Shown here: positions 1 to 6,277 of the stretch, piece after piece | How the letters are laid out: each line of letters begins with the position of its first letter | How positions within the stretch are numbered: the first letter of the stretch is position 1 | Assembly (NCBI GenBank): GCA_937922955.1 | Contig: CALAKO010000249.1 | Coordinates: 1 to 10,667, forward strand | Length of the DNA stretch: 10,667 nt | Reading direction: 5' to 3' | Source of the DNA: an uncultured Peptococcaceae bacterium | GTDB lineage: Bacteria > Bacillota > Peptococcia > Peptococcales > Peptococcaceae | Made by a program: the position numbers and the translations under genes | The notes under the pieces: model-generated | The model's input: only the letters and a program-made list of their open reading frames with translations | The model's database searches: none | Told to the model about the DNA's origin: nothing

Positions 1-160
1 GTGCGGCGTCGTGCGCGCGCTGGTGCACAATGCGCCCATCCATGGTGCGGAGATTTTCTGTCCACTGCTGTTCGAGGTGGATCAGCGCCCATTGGCGGCG
101 GCAGAATACAAAGTGCTGCAAACCGGACAGCTGCAGGCAGTCGGCCTCATCATAGGCCAT
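1..160 (-). CDS. cas4: Cas4 exonuclease, N-terminal 53 residues (cut by window edge)
   Basis: Cas4 is a RecB-family iron-sulfur nuclease that trims and orients prespacers by PAM for the Cas1-Cas2 integrase. The visible part reads MAYDEADCLQLSGLQHFVFC, then RRQWALIHLEQ, and later GRIVHQRAHDAA. This fits Cas4: C20 in the FVFCRRQ motif is the expected first of four Fe-S cysteines, and H46 in GRIVH is the expected early nuclease-domain histidine. The ATG at 160 is chosen because GGAGAT lies about 6-9 nt upstream. The gene overlaps the end of cas7c by 11 nt, so translation is probably coupled. The other three cysteines and the D/E/QxK catalytic motif would lie beyond base 1, so integrity cannot be judged. 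Too short for a full-length search, but the motif and the position after cas7c make the call solid. cas1 and cas2 are expected next but are not in the window. Confidence 0.9.
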   Translation of the reverse strand, partial: MAYDEADCLQLSGLQHFVFCRRQWALIHLEQQWTENLRTMDGRIVHQRAHDAA

Positions 161-995
161 CGATGATCTCCGCTTCAAGGCCTGGCAGTGGTTCCAATTC
201 CACATCGTAGTCGTCAAAGCGTTCTGGAATCTGCACGCCGTCTTTTGGCGTCACCTTCACCGAGCGGTGCACCTTGGCGGAGGAGTATTGGCCATCCTTG
301 CAGTTGTGCTCCCACCAATACAGGCGCTGAACTTCCATGGAGCCTTCCGGCCGCGCCGAGGAGGCATCGTTGACAAACAAGGTGCGCAGGCATTCTTTGA
401 CAATGTCAGCGTCTTCCTGGGAGAAGCCTGTTTTTTCAGCGAGCTGCACGTTGATGGAGCCTTTGAGCAGGTACACACCGAAGCGCACAAAATGCTTCAT
501 GCCCATGGTGTCGGAAGTGCGCTGGCCTTTGGCGCTCTTTTCGCCGTTGACGCTCTTGGTGATTTGCATCGATTCAACATCCACCGGCGACACGCTCACC
601 GCCTGATGAATGGACACCGGCCCGCGCACGCCGATGGACACGCCTTTATTATCCTTGAAAGCAAAAACCTGCCCAAAGGTGCGCACATCCAGCCAGGTTT
701 CACAAGCCGTCTTGGCGTATTCGTCCGGGTCTTTGACGCCTTTCAGCGTGGCCGACGCGCGTTCGCTGAGGCTGCCAAAGCCGTCGTCGCAGCGATCCGC
801 TGTCTGTACAAACACGGCCTGGCCGAGATCCTGCATACGGTTGCGCAGTTTGCGCTTGATGCAGACATCGGACATTTCACCAAAGCCATTGTAGTCGGTG
901 CGAGGACGGTTGCCATTGAGAGGGTCGCCGTTGGCGTTGGCGCGGTCTACGCTTAAAAGAGCAACAAAATCAATTTTATGCTGTAACTGTGTCAT
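150..995 (-). CDS. cas7c: Cas7c (Csd2), backbone subunit of type I-C Cascade
   Basis: 281 residues. Cas7c polymerises along the crRNA spacer and forms the helical backbone of the type I-C effector complex. Family motifs are visible throughout: NGDPLNGNRPR (about 22-32) followed by GFGEMSDVCIKRKLRNR (37-53), DVRTFGQVFAF (103-113), the glycine-rich IGVRGPVSIHQAVSV (121-135), QITKSVN (144-150) and SDTMGMKH (161-168). Length is normal for Csd2. The ATG at 995 has GGAGG about 7 nt upstream, inside the end of cas8c, and only 2 nt separate it from the cas8c stop. Its 3' end overlaps cas4. No frameshift or missing motif. Cas7-family bases flip out every sixth crRNA nucleotide, which matters for the regulatory RNA found upstream of this operon. 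Confidence 0.97.
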   Translation of the reverse strand: MTQLQHKIDFVALLSVDRANANGDPLNGNRPRTDYNGFGEMSDVCIKRKLRNRMQDLGQAVFVQTADRCDDGFGSLSERASATLKGVKDPDEYAKTACETWLDVRTFGQVFAFKDNKGVSIGVRGPVSIHQAVSVSPVDVESMQITKSVNGEKSAKGQRTSDTMGMKHFVRFGVYLLKGSINVQLAEKTGFSQEDADIVKECLRTLFVNDASSARPEGSMEVQRLYWWEHNCKDGQYSSAKVHRSVKVTPKDGVQIPERFDDYDVELEPLPGLEAEIIDGL

Positions 996-997
996 GA

Positions 998-2770
998 TTA
1001 TTCCTCCGTTTTTTCTGATTGTGGTTGATAAAGTGCCTGCTGCTGCAAATAATAGCCCATCAAATAAGTTTCTTTCAGTGGGCGGTTCAACGCCTCGTCG
1101 CTCAGGCCCAAGCCGGCAATGTGGCCAAGAATTTCTTCAAGAAGTTTTTCATATCTGGTTCTCGCTCCATAAGGCAATTTTGAATAATACGGCACCCGTA
1201 CCCGTTCATAGATGGTTTGAAAGGTTTGAAACGGTCTCCGCACATAGATTGACAAGAGCCGAATGGCGTTGGTCTCGCGGGTATCGTCCTTTGAATAGGT
1301 GTCTTTCTCTATTTTTTCCAGTACGGCCAGCAAACGCCCGAACTGATAACTTCTGTCTGCTTTTTCAATGTCTAAAGCCATGCTCCATTCCTCCTTCATA
1401 TCGCTGCGATGTTTTCTCACCACGGCACAGGCCACAAACAAAATCTGCCGCCACACCCGCCAGTCGTAGGCTTGAGGCATCGACGCCCGCTGCACCAGGG
1501 CGCGCAGGATGTCCGTTGGCATTTTTGCCCGATTCAGGCGGCAGGCCAACAGCCGCTGCATCTGCTGGCGCAGCACACGGTCGTCGGTTTTCAAACGCTC
1601 GCCCTGCTGGGTGCCAAAGGCACACTGCACAATCTGCCACAGCGCTGGCGACTGAATGCCAAACTGGTTGTTTTCCCAAGCGCAGGTGTTGTCCCAGTCG
1701 TAAAGCCGCTGCAAAAAGTCCGAACTGCGCAGCTCGTTGTAATAGGTCATCGCCAATCGCCCGCTGGTGGCAGCGTCAAAGGCAGCAATTACAACGCCAT
1801 CGGTCGGTGCCAGGGTGGTCTGCCAGCCGGACAGCGTATCCCGCAGTTGCTTGCTGTAGTCTTCTGGGGTAGCGATGACCGCATCAACACCAGACAACAG
1901 CGACTTGAGGGTGTTCGGCAATTTTTTCGTCTTTGGGTTCCAGCAGATAAAGGTGCGGCCGCCAACGGTTTCGCCCTGATTTTCAATGAGCCAGCGCAGA
2001 GCACTGTGCGCCTTTTGTGACGCCTCGTAGCTGATCGACGCTGCCTGCTCTGGCTCGCTGAATCGCCCGCGGTAGGTGAACCCTGTGGCATCGTTGGCCG
2101 AGATCAATTTTGCGTTCCCATAGACTGAAACGATGCCTTTCGGATGCTGCATCGCCGCGCGGGCCTGTTGACCGGTGATCATGCAGACCGTTTTTGGCGC
2201 GTTGTCCGACAAGCTCTCATAAAAATGGATGAACGCCTGAAACAACGTCGGATCGGTCCAGCAGGCGTCATTGGTGTCGCTGTTTTGCACGCGCCAGCGC
2301 ACCAGAAGCTTTTCGTCTTTCGGCTGGTGGTTGTCCTTCAGCTCGATGACGCCGGCATTGGCCAAATCGCTCAGAATGGTGCCGCCTTTCACATAGGCCA
2401 GCACCGCCTGCACTGTGGGATGGGTGTAAGGCGACGCCGCCCATTGTTCCAACTGGTCCAAATACGCCGCATGTTTTTTCTCGTTATACGGTGCCACATA
2501 GCCCAGCTGGTCGCACAAAGGATGGGCACAGACGCCGCTCGTGCGGCCCGATGAGCTTTCCGTCACAGGAATGATGATCTTTGGCTCGTCCCTGTCCACC
2601 GTGCACCCGGAAACAAAGTGTCCGTCCTTGTCCAGGGTAATCTCCAAATCGGCGCGCGTGATCATGTGCGACACCGGCGCCAGCACCGTCTGGCCGTCCC
2701 TCAGCTGGCCCACATAGCCTTGAGCCTGCAAATCGTCGTAGGTTGCGACCGCTTGCTGCAAAAGTCCCAT
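998..2770 (-). CDS. cas8c: Cas8c (Csd1), large subunit of type I-C Cascade
   Basis: 590 residues from the ATG at 2770. Cas8c is the large subunit: it recognises the PAM, starts unwinding of target DNA and recruits Cas3; in type I-C its transcript also yields the small subunit (Cas11c) by internal initiation in studied systems. The N-terminus (MGLLQQAVATYDDLQ, then a beta-rich segment with GHFVSGCTVDRDEPKIIIPV and SGVCAHPLCDQLGYV) and the C-terminus (YSKLPYGARTRYEKLLEEI, LGLSDEALNRPLKETYLMGY) are typical of Csd1, and the length is normal. A GTG at 2773 would add one residue, but GAGGAGG is 7 nt from the ATG and only 4 nt from the GTG, so I prefer the ATG. Stop of cas5c and start overlap as TGATG. 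I did not locate the internal Cas11c start with confidence. Confidence 0.96.
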   Translation of the reverse strand: MGLLQQAVATYDDLQAQGYVGQLRDGQTVLAPVSHMITRADLEITLDKDGHFVSGCTVDRDEPKIIIPVTESSSGRTSGVCAHPLCDQLGYVAPYNEKKHAAYLDQLEQWAASPYTHPTVQAVLAYVKGGTILSDLANAGVIELKDNHQPKDEKLLVRWRVQNSDTNDACWTDPTLFQAFIHFYESLSDNAPKTVCMITGQQARAAMQHPKGIVSVYGNAKLISANDATGFTYRGRFSEPEQAASISYEASQKAHSALRWLIENQGETVGGRTFICWNPKTKKLPNTLKSLLSGVDAVIATPEDYSKQLRDTLSGWQTTLAPTDGVVIAAFDAATSGRLAMTYYNELRSSDFLQRLYDWDNTCAWENNQFGIQSPALWQIVQCAFGTQQGERLKTDDRVLRQQMQRLLACRLNRAKMPTDILRALVQRASMPQAYDWRVWRQILFVACAVVRKHRSDMKEEWSMALDIEKADRSYQFGRLLAVLEKIEKDTYSKDDTRETNAIRLLSIYVRRPFQTFQTIYERVRVPYYSKLPYGARTRYEKLLEEILGHIAGLGLSDEALNRPLKETYLMGYYLQQQALYQPQSEKTEE

Positions 2771-3504
2771 CACTGCACCTCCTCAAATTCACCCAGACCG
2801 CAGAAATTGCCGTGTTCCTGGCCGAAAGGCTTCATCGTCATTTCGCGCACCGCTCGCTGCAGAGGGCAGTCTTCCGGCCGCGGGAAGGTGATGACTCCTT
2901 TTTTCATGACCGGCTGCCAGTAGCGAATGGTCATCTTGCCCTGGGTGTCCTCAGAATAGGCCTCATCAGGATAGGTGATGCCATGCACCATCAGGCCAAA
3001 GGCCAGCTCCTGCAAATCGTCGTAGGCGCCCTCGCCTTCGCCAAACACGCACGGCGTCACATAGCCCTGACACTCGCGCGTGCCGAGAAAGACATCGCGC
3101 CGCCCGCCCTTGCGAATCATGCGCTTAGCCATCTCGTGGTGCTTGTTTTCGTTGCGGTCCTGGGCCAGCTCCGGCCGGTTCTCGTTCCACTCGAAATGGG
3201 CACGCACCTGATAACGGCAATCTTTCAAATAAGTGTAGTAGGCCAAATCGTTGCCCCCGCTGTATTTGATCGGACGCATGCCCTTGACCTCTGTCTGAAT
3301 CGGATTCATGATGCGCACCGCATCAATGATCCATATCAACGTCGGCTTCCAATACACCGACATCAACATGCCTTTGAGGGCTTCGTATGTGGGCACCTGA
3401 TAGGTTGATTTTTCACCGCCAATGCGCAGCATTGGGTCGGAAAACAGCCCATAGTCGCCCGTCACCTCAAACTCAACAATATTGGGATAAATGGTATTTT
3501 TCAT
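2770..3504 (-). CDS. cas5c: Cas5c (Cas5d), crRNA-processing endonuclease and Cascade subunit
   Basis: 244 residues from the ATG at 3504. In type I-C, Cas5c replaces Cas6: it cuts pre-crRNA at the 3' base of the repeat hairpin, leaving an 11-nt 5' handle, and stays bound to it in Cascade. Seen: VEFEVTGDYGLFSDP near the N-terminus, YEALKGMLMSVYWKP starting at Y40, the downstream RIMNPIQTEVKG, and ENKHHEMAKRMI with K121-H122. Y40, K121 and H122 are the likely equivalents of the catalytic Tyr/Lys/His triad described for Bacillus Cas5d (family knowledge, not an alignment). A GTG at 3510 overlaps the cas3 stop as GTGA, but GGAGG is 7 nt from the ATG and too close to the GTG. The gap to cas3 is 2 nt. 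Intact and normal length. Confidence 0.96.
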   Translation of the reverse strand: MKNTIYPNIVEFEVTGDYGLFSDPMLRIGGEKSTYQVPTYEALKGMLMSVYWKPTLIWIIDAVRIMNPIQTEVKGMRPIKYSGGNDLAYYTYLKDCRYQVRAHFEWNENRPELAQDRNENKHHEMAKRMIRKGGRRDVFLGTRECQGYVTPCVFGEGEGAYDDLQELAFGLMVHGITYPDEAYSEDTQGKMTIRYWQPVMKKGVITFPRPEDCPLQRAVREMTMKPFGQEHGNFCGLGEFEEVQ

Positions 3505-3506
3505 CG

Positions 3507-5876
3507 TCACACCTCCAAAAAAGGTTGTTCATTGCTTTCCAGAACCCCCAGGCAGTCGTCATAGGCCGCCTCGGACAGCACCAGCACACCATGCACCTCG
3601 CGCACAAGGGCGCTCAGCCGCTCGCGCTGATAGGCATAGAGCGCGGCGGTGTAGGGCTTGGCACGCTCGCTCCACGCCCTGAGATAGGCCGGGCTTGGCT
3701 GGGCTTCGTGCTCCAGCTCGGCGATCAGCGCTGCCCCTTCGCCAAAAGGAACGACCACATCCACCGTGTCTTCCGCAAAAACCTGGAAATAGGCGCCGGC
3801 GGTTTTAAACGCCTGATTCAGAAAATAGCGCCCATTGACCGAAGAAAGATGCTTGCGGTTGCTGCCCAAGAGCGAAAATAAGGTGTCGTTGCCATCAGGA
3901 AGGATGCCGTCCTGCACGTTTCCGCCTTCGGCCTGCACCAAGCTGTAAAGCTTTTGATAGTACCACTGAATGGCGCCCTCGGAACTCAGCTGGCCGTCAA
4001 AGTCGTCCGGCGCCGCGCGAAACGCCGCCAGCAAGTCTCTGCAGGCAACCTTCTCGCGCTGAATATCCGGCAGCTTCCCTAAGTGTTCGTCGCTGCATTC
4101 GATCACATAGACCGGTGCCAGCGCCGCGCGTTCGCCGTTGCGGTTGCAGCGACCGGCTGCCTGCACCACATGGTCCATCCCAGCCAAAAGGCGCACCACA
4201 CAAGCAAAGGAAATGTCCACGCCTGCTTCGATCACCTGCGTCGACACACAGACCACGCGTCGGCGCCCCTCCTTCAGCGCTGCATAAAGCGCCTCCAGAG
4301 TTTGCGCACGATGGGCCTTGCACATAGCCGCCGAAAGATGAAACACCTCGGCGCCCCTGTCCTTCAAGGCCTGATACAACTGCGCCGCTTGCGCTTTTTT
4401 GTTGCACACCACCAGCACGCTTGGCGCCTGGGCCGTCAAGGCCGCCACATAATCCGGCAGCTCATCCAGGCGTTTGGCACCAGCGTCAATCATCTCAGTG
4501 CGTGCAAAGGCGCGCCAGAGCTCCTTCTGATAAGGCACCACATCGCCCACCGTGTCCAGCATTGGGTGCGCCGCTTTTTCGAAGCAAGGCTGCGTCGCCG
4601 AACACAAGAGAAAAGTCGTGCCGCACAGTTGCGAAAGAAAATTGACCGCCATATTAAACAGCGACAATTTATTCATCGGCACGCTCTGCACCTCGTCGAT
4701 CACAACCACCGCGTTGCTCAGCGCGTGAAACCGGCGCACGTTGCTCGTCTGTCCCTTAAACAGCGTATTCAGCAGCTGCACCATGGTGGTGATGATGACC
4801 GGCTTCTGCCAGTTTTCCATGGCCAGCTCGCGCGGGTCCAGGGCGTCCTTCTGAGTCTGCTCCACAATCACATTGGAATGATGCTCCAAAATCAGCCCAT
4901 CGTCACCGATATAGTCCCGCACAATGGCCGCGTTTTGGTCAAGAATCGCCAGCAGCGGCGTCACAAAAATAATTCGTTCTTTCCGCCATTGTTTCGCATG
5001 AGCCAGCGCATAGCGCAGCGCGCTCAGCGTTTTACCGCCGCCGGTTGGCACATTGAGGCGATACACGCCGCTATCCTTGTCCGCTCCCGCGCGGCACTGC
5101 GCCGAAATATCCGTGCGTGCGCGCTGAATCGGCGTGACCTGCGCAAAGGCCGCCAGCTTTTTTTCCATATATGCCAGGCGCTGCGCCCAGACATCGGCGT
5201 CTAGCGGCGCAACCGTCTGAAACGCCTCACCATTCATAAACGCTGCCGTGTCGCTGCGGTCGCCATCGATCACCGCCGACAGCACCAACCGCGCCAAAAG
5301 GCCGAAATACACATGGGTCTCGTCGCCTTCTGGGTCCTCGCTGCGCTGCTGCATCGCCGAAAACGTAGCCAGGTGAGCCGCAATTTCAGCATTCGCCTGT
5401 TGAAACAGCGCCGCCACGTCCTCCTCGCCGGCGCAGTCCGTCAAAAAATTCTCCACGCTCTCTGCATAGCCAATGCCTTCTTTTTGCAGCCGATGGTCAA
5501 AGCCCAACGCATCGTCCAGCGAAAGTGCATCAAAAAGCCCATGATGCGCGCCAATGGCGTAGGCCACCACCTCTGCCGTCAAATCATCGACCGACGCTGC
5601 CTGCGCGCCATGAAACGTCTGCAGCACATAGCGGCAGCCTGCAAAAGAGTGATTCACGGACCCCCGCTTCGTCGCATCGCCCGCCGCCAGATACGCCTGA
5701 AAGGCGTCCTTGTACTTCCCCATATCGTGGAGCAGCCCTGCCAGATAACCCACCTGACCAAGACCACACGCCGCCAGACAATCACGCGCATACACCGCCG
5801 TATTCCGGCAATGATCCGCCAACGCCTGCCGCTCAACACGGCCATCTTCCAACACACGTTGATGCGCCAAGAACAT
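3507..5876 (-). CDS. cas3: Cas3 HD nuclease-helicase
   Basis: 789 residues from the ATG at 5876. Cas3 is recruited by target-bound Cascade and unwinds and shreds the DNA. An N-terminal HD nuclease domain is complete: H22 (ADHC), H50-D51 in LLHDMGKY, H76 (VNHS) and H111-H112 (GAHHG). The superfamily 2 helicase follows: Walker A PTGGGKT (277-283), DEVQ box (394-397), SAT (426-428), STQVIEAGVDIS (545-556) and QAAGRCNR (572-579). Length suits a single-chain type I-C Cas3. The GTG at 5882 is also in frame, but AAAGGAGG ends 3 nt before it and 9 nt before the ATG, so the ATG is preferred. It is the first gene of the cas operon, so repression at its promoter would affect every downstream cas gene. 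No inactivating change seen. Confidence 0.97.
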   Translation of the reverse strand: MFLAHQRVLEDGRVERQALADHCRNTAVYARDCLAACGLGQVGYLAGLLHDMGKYKDAFQAYLAAGDATKRGSVNHSFAGCRYVLQTFHGAQAASVDDLTAEVVAYAIGAHHGLFDALSLDDALGFDHRLQKEGIGYAESVENFLTDCAGEEDVAALFQQANAEIAAHLATFSAMQQRSEDPEGDETHVYFGLLARLVLSAVIDGDRSDTAAFMNGEAFQTVAPLDADVWAQRLAYMEKKLAAFAQVTPIQRARTDISAQCRAGADKDSGVYRLNVPTGGGKTLSALRYALAHAKQWRKERIIFVTPLLAILDQNAAIVRDYIGDDGLILEHHSNVIVEQTQKDALDPRELAMENWQKPVIITTMVQLLNTLFKGQTSNVRRFHALSNAVVVIDEVQSVPMNKLSLFNMAVNFLSQLCGTTFLLCSATQPCFEKAAHPMLDTVGDVVPYQKELWRAFARTEMIDAGAKRLDELPDYVAALTAQAPSVLVVCNKKAQAAQLYQALKDRGAEVFHLSAAMCKAHRAQTLEALYAALKEGRRRVVCVSTQVIEAGVDISFACVVRLLAGMDHVVQAAGRCNRNGERAALAPVYVIECSDEHLGKLPDIQREKVACRDLLAAFRAAPDDFDGQLSSEGAIQWYYQKLYSLVQAEGGNVQDGILPDGNDTLFSLLGSNRKHLSSVNGRYFLNQAFKTAGAYFQVFAEDTVDVVVPFGEGAALIAELEHEAQPSPAYLRAWSERAKPYTAALYAYQRERLSALVREVHGVLVLSEAAYDDCLGVLESNEQPFLEV

Positions 5877-5885
5877 GTTCACGCA

Positions 5886-5893
5886 CCTCCTTT
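5886..5893 (-). promoter_or_regulatory. cas3 ribosome binding site, decides the start
   Basis: Minus strand AAAGGAGG, nearly perfect complement to the 16S 3' tail. Its spacing of 9 nt to the ATG at 5876 against 3 nt to the GTG at 5882 favours the ATG. The same stretch lies a few bases downstream of the putative regulatory protospacer. Confidence 0.85.
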
Positions 5894-5896
5894 GTC

Positions 5897-5916
5897 TTCT
5901 ATTATAGAGTTTACTT
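5897..5916 (+). promoter_or_regulatory. Putative Cascade operator: TTC PAM plus partial protospacer over the cas -10 box
   Basis: Plus strand TTC at 5897-5899 is followed at 5900-5916 by TATTATAGAGTTTACTT. The spacer-like segment of the upstream RNA (minus strand from 6058) begins TATTATAGAGTGTACTT. Positions 1-11 and 13-17 match and position 12 differs; beyond 17 the similarity stops apart from position 20. TTC is the known type I-C PAM and is on the correct (5', non-target) side. The match spans the whole -10 box, so a bound effector would block RNA polymerase. That the match is functional is inference. Confidence 0.8.
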
Positions 5917-5928
5917 AATTTTTGTCAA
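5901..5928 (-). promoter_or_regulatory. cas operon promoter (perfect -35 and -10 boxes)
   Basis: Minus strand TTGACA (5928-5923), a 16-nt spacer, then TATAAT (5906-5901). Both boxes are exact sigma-70/sigma-A consensus. The expected start of transcription is near 5894, giving a leader of only about 18 nt that is mostly the cas3 ribosome binding site. Such a strong promoter would give high cas expression unless repressed. The -10 box lies wholly inside the sequence matched by the crRNA-like RNA encoded just upstream. Confidence 0.92.
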
Positions 5929-5940
5929 CAGCATAAAATA

Positions 5941-5978
5941 AAAAAGCCTATGAGCGAGTCATCACTCATAGGCTTTTT
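5941..5978 (-). terminator. Strong intrinsic terminator separating the CreR-like RNA from the cas promoter
   Basis: A 14-bp perfect inverted repeat including A/T ends: AAAAAGCCTATGAG (5941-5954), a 10-nt loop, and its complement (5965-5978). Minus-strand transcripts end in GGC followed by six U, then AUUUUA. The plus strand ends in five U, so it could work both ways. It lies 12 nt upstream of the cas -35 box, so the small RNA and the cas operon should be separate transcripts. Confidence 0.92.
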
Positions 5979-6008
5979 GCGAACCTGCGGCATACACCTG
6001 GTCCGTTT

Positions 6009-6032
6009 TCTCGCCTCTCGAAGAGGCGAGAC
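6009..6032 (-). repeat. Second repeat-like hairpin (possible degenerate 3' CRISPR repeat)
   Basis: A perfect 10-bp stem (TCTCGCCTCT at 6009-6018 and its complement at 6022-6031) with a 3-nt loop. Read on the minus strand it starts GTCTCGCC, like the 5' end of many type I-C repeats, but lacks the GTGGATTGAAA tail (it continues AAAACGG). It lies 26 nt after the first handle, a little shorter than normal spacers. It could be a degenerate downstream repeat as in CreA/CreR loci, or simply a hairpin that protects the RNA's 3' end. Confidence 0.5.
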
Positions 6033-6058
6033 GTCTTTACAAAGTACACTCTATAATA

Positions 6059-6096
6059 TTTTCAATCCACTTTTTGCACATCCCATGCAAAAAGAC
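6059..6096 (-). repeat. Solitary type I-C CRISPR-repeat-like unit
   Basis: Minus strand: GT (6096-6095), stem CTTTTTGCA (6094-6086), 7-nt loop TGGGATG, stem TGCAAAAAG (6078-6070), then the 11-nt handle TGGATTGAAAA (6069-6059). Type I-C repeats have the same plan: GT, hairpin closed by a C-G pair, then TGGATTGAAAT or similar. The hairpin is AT-rich and longer than the usual short GC-rich stem, so this is a diverged repeat and not an array member. No second true repeat occurs in the window, so it is not a CRISPR array. Confidence 0.85.
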
Positions 6097-6102
6097 ACTC
6101 CT

Positions 6103-6130
6103 ATTATAACACACTTTAACCATACAACAA
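6103..6130 (-). promoter_or_regulatory. Promoter of the CreR-like RNA
   Basis: Minus strand TTGTTG (6130-6125), 16-nt spacer, perfect -10 TATAAT (6108-6103). Start of transcription about 7 nt downstream falls on G6096, the first base of the repeat-like unit, so the RNA would begin with the repeat. The -35 is weaker (4 of 6) than that of the cas promoter. Confidence 0.75.
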
Positions 6131-6192
6131 GCCTAGGTTTTCAAACTGCCACCAATCTTTAATATTTGGATTTCCTTCCCAGCCATATACAT

Positions 6193-6229
6193 GGGCGCCT
6201 GCAACAACATGCAGGCGCCCTTCCTTTTT
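6193..6229 (+). terminator. GC-rich hairpin with a plus-strand U-rich tail, no obvious gene to serve
   Basis: GGGCGCCTGCA (6193-6203), 6-nt loop, TGCAGGCGCCC (6210-6220), then TTCCTTTTT on the plus strand. On the minus strand no U-run follows. The orientation suits a plus-strand transcript, but I see no plus-strand gene to its left. It may be a back-up structure behind the CuAO-N gene terminator, or the end of an unseen plus-strand RNA. Confidence 0.55.
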
Positions 6230-6235
6230 GCAACG

Positions 6236-6270
6236 AAAAAGCCCCACCGTCCGCAGACGGTGGGGCTTTT
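6236..6270 (-). terminator. Terminator of the CuAO-N-domain gene
   Basis: GCCCCACCGTC (6241-6251), loop CGCA, GACGGTGGGGC (6256-6266), flanked by five A and four T. On the minus strand the stem is followed by UUUUU. It begins 7 nt after the stop codon of the gene ending at 6278. The flanking A and T runs could make it bidirectional. Confidence 0.93.
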
Positions 6271-6277
6271 CTTCGCT

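Larger units (their letters stand above)
5939..6096 (-). ncRNA. CreR-like CRISPR-mimic RNA predicted to autorepress the cas operon
   Basis: About 158 nt, predicted from its own promoter (-10 ends at 6103, so +1 is near 6096) to the terminator at 5978-5941. Order on the minus strand: one CRISPR-repeat-like unit (6096-6059), a spacer-like segment (from 6058, 26 nt to the next hairpin), a GC-rich hairpin (6031-6009), about 30 nt with nothing recognised, then the terminator. The repeat-like unit should be cut by Cas5c to leave the handle UGGAUUGAAAA. The spacer then pairs for 16 of 17 nt with the cas3 promoter beside a TTC PAM. Pairing limited to about 17 nt should allow binding but not full R-loop formation and Cas3 attack, as in the known CreA/CreR-type RNAs. 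There is no credible ORF in it. The elements are seen; transcription, processing and repression are inferred. Confidence 0.82.

Noticed and set aside
267..956. Long plus-strand ORFs opposite the cas genes (also at 898-1872, 2743-3408, 4083-5204)
   Set aside because: Shadows of cas7c, cas8c, cas5c and cas3, caused by GC-rich coding sequence; no motifs or ribosome sites.
5900..6096. A genuine CRISPR array
   Set aside because: Only one repeat-like unit carries the GTGGATTGAAA tail; no second full repeat occurs in the window.
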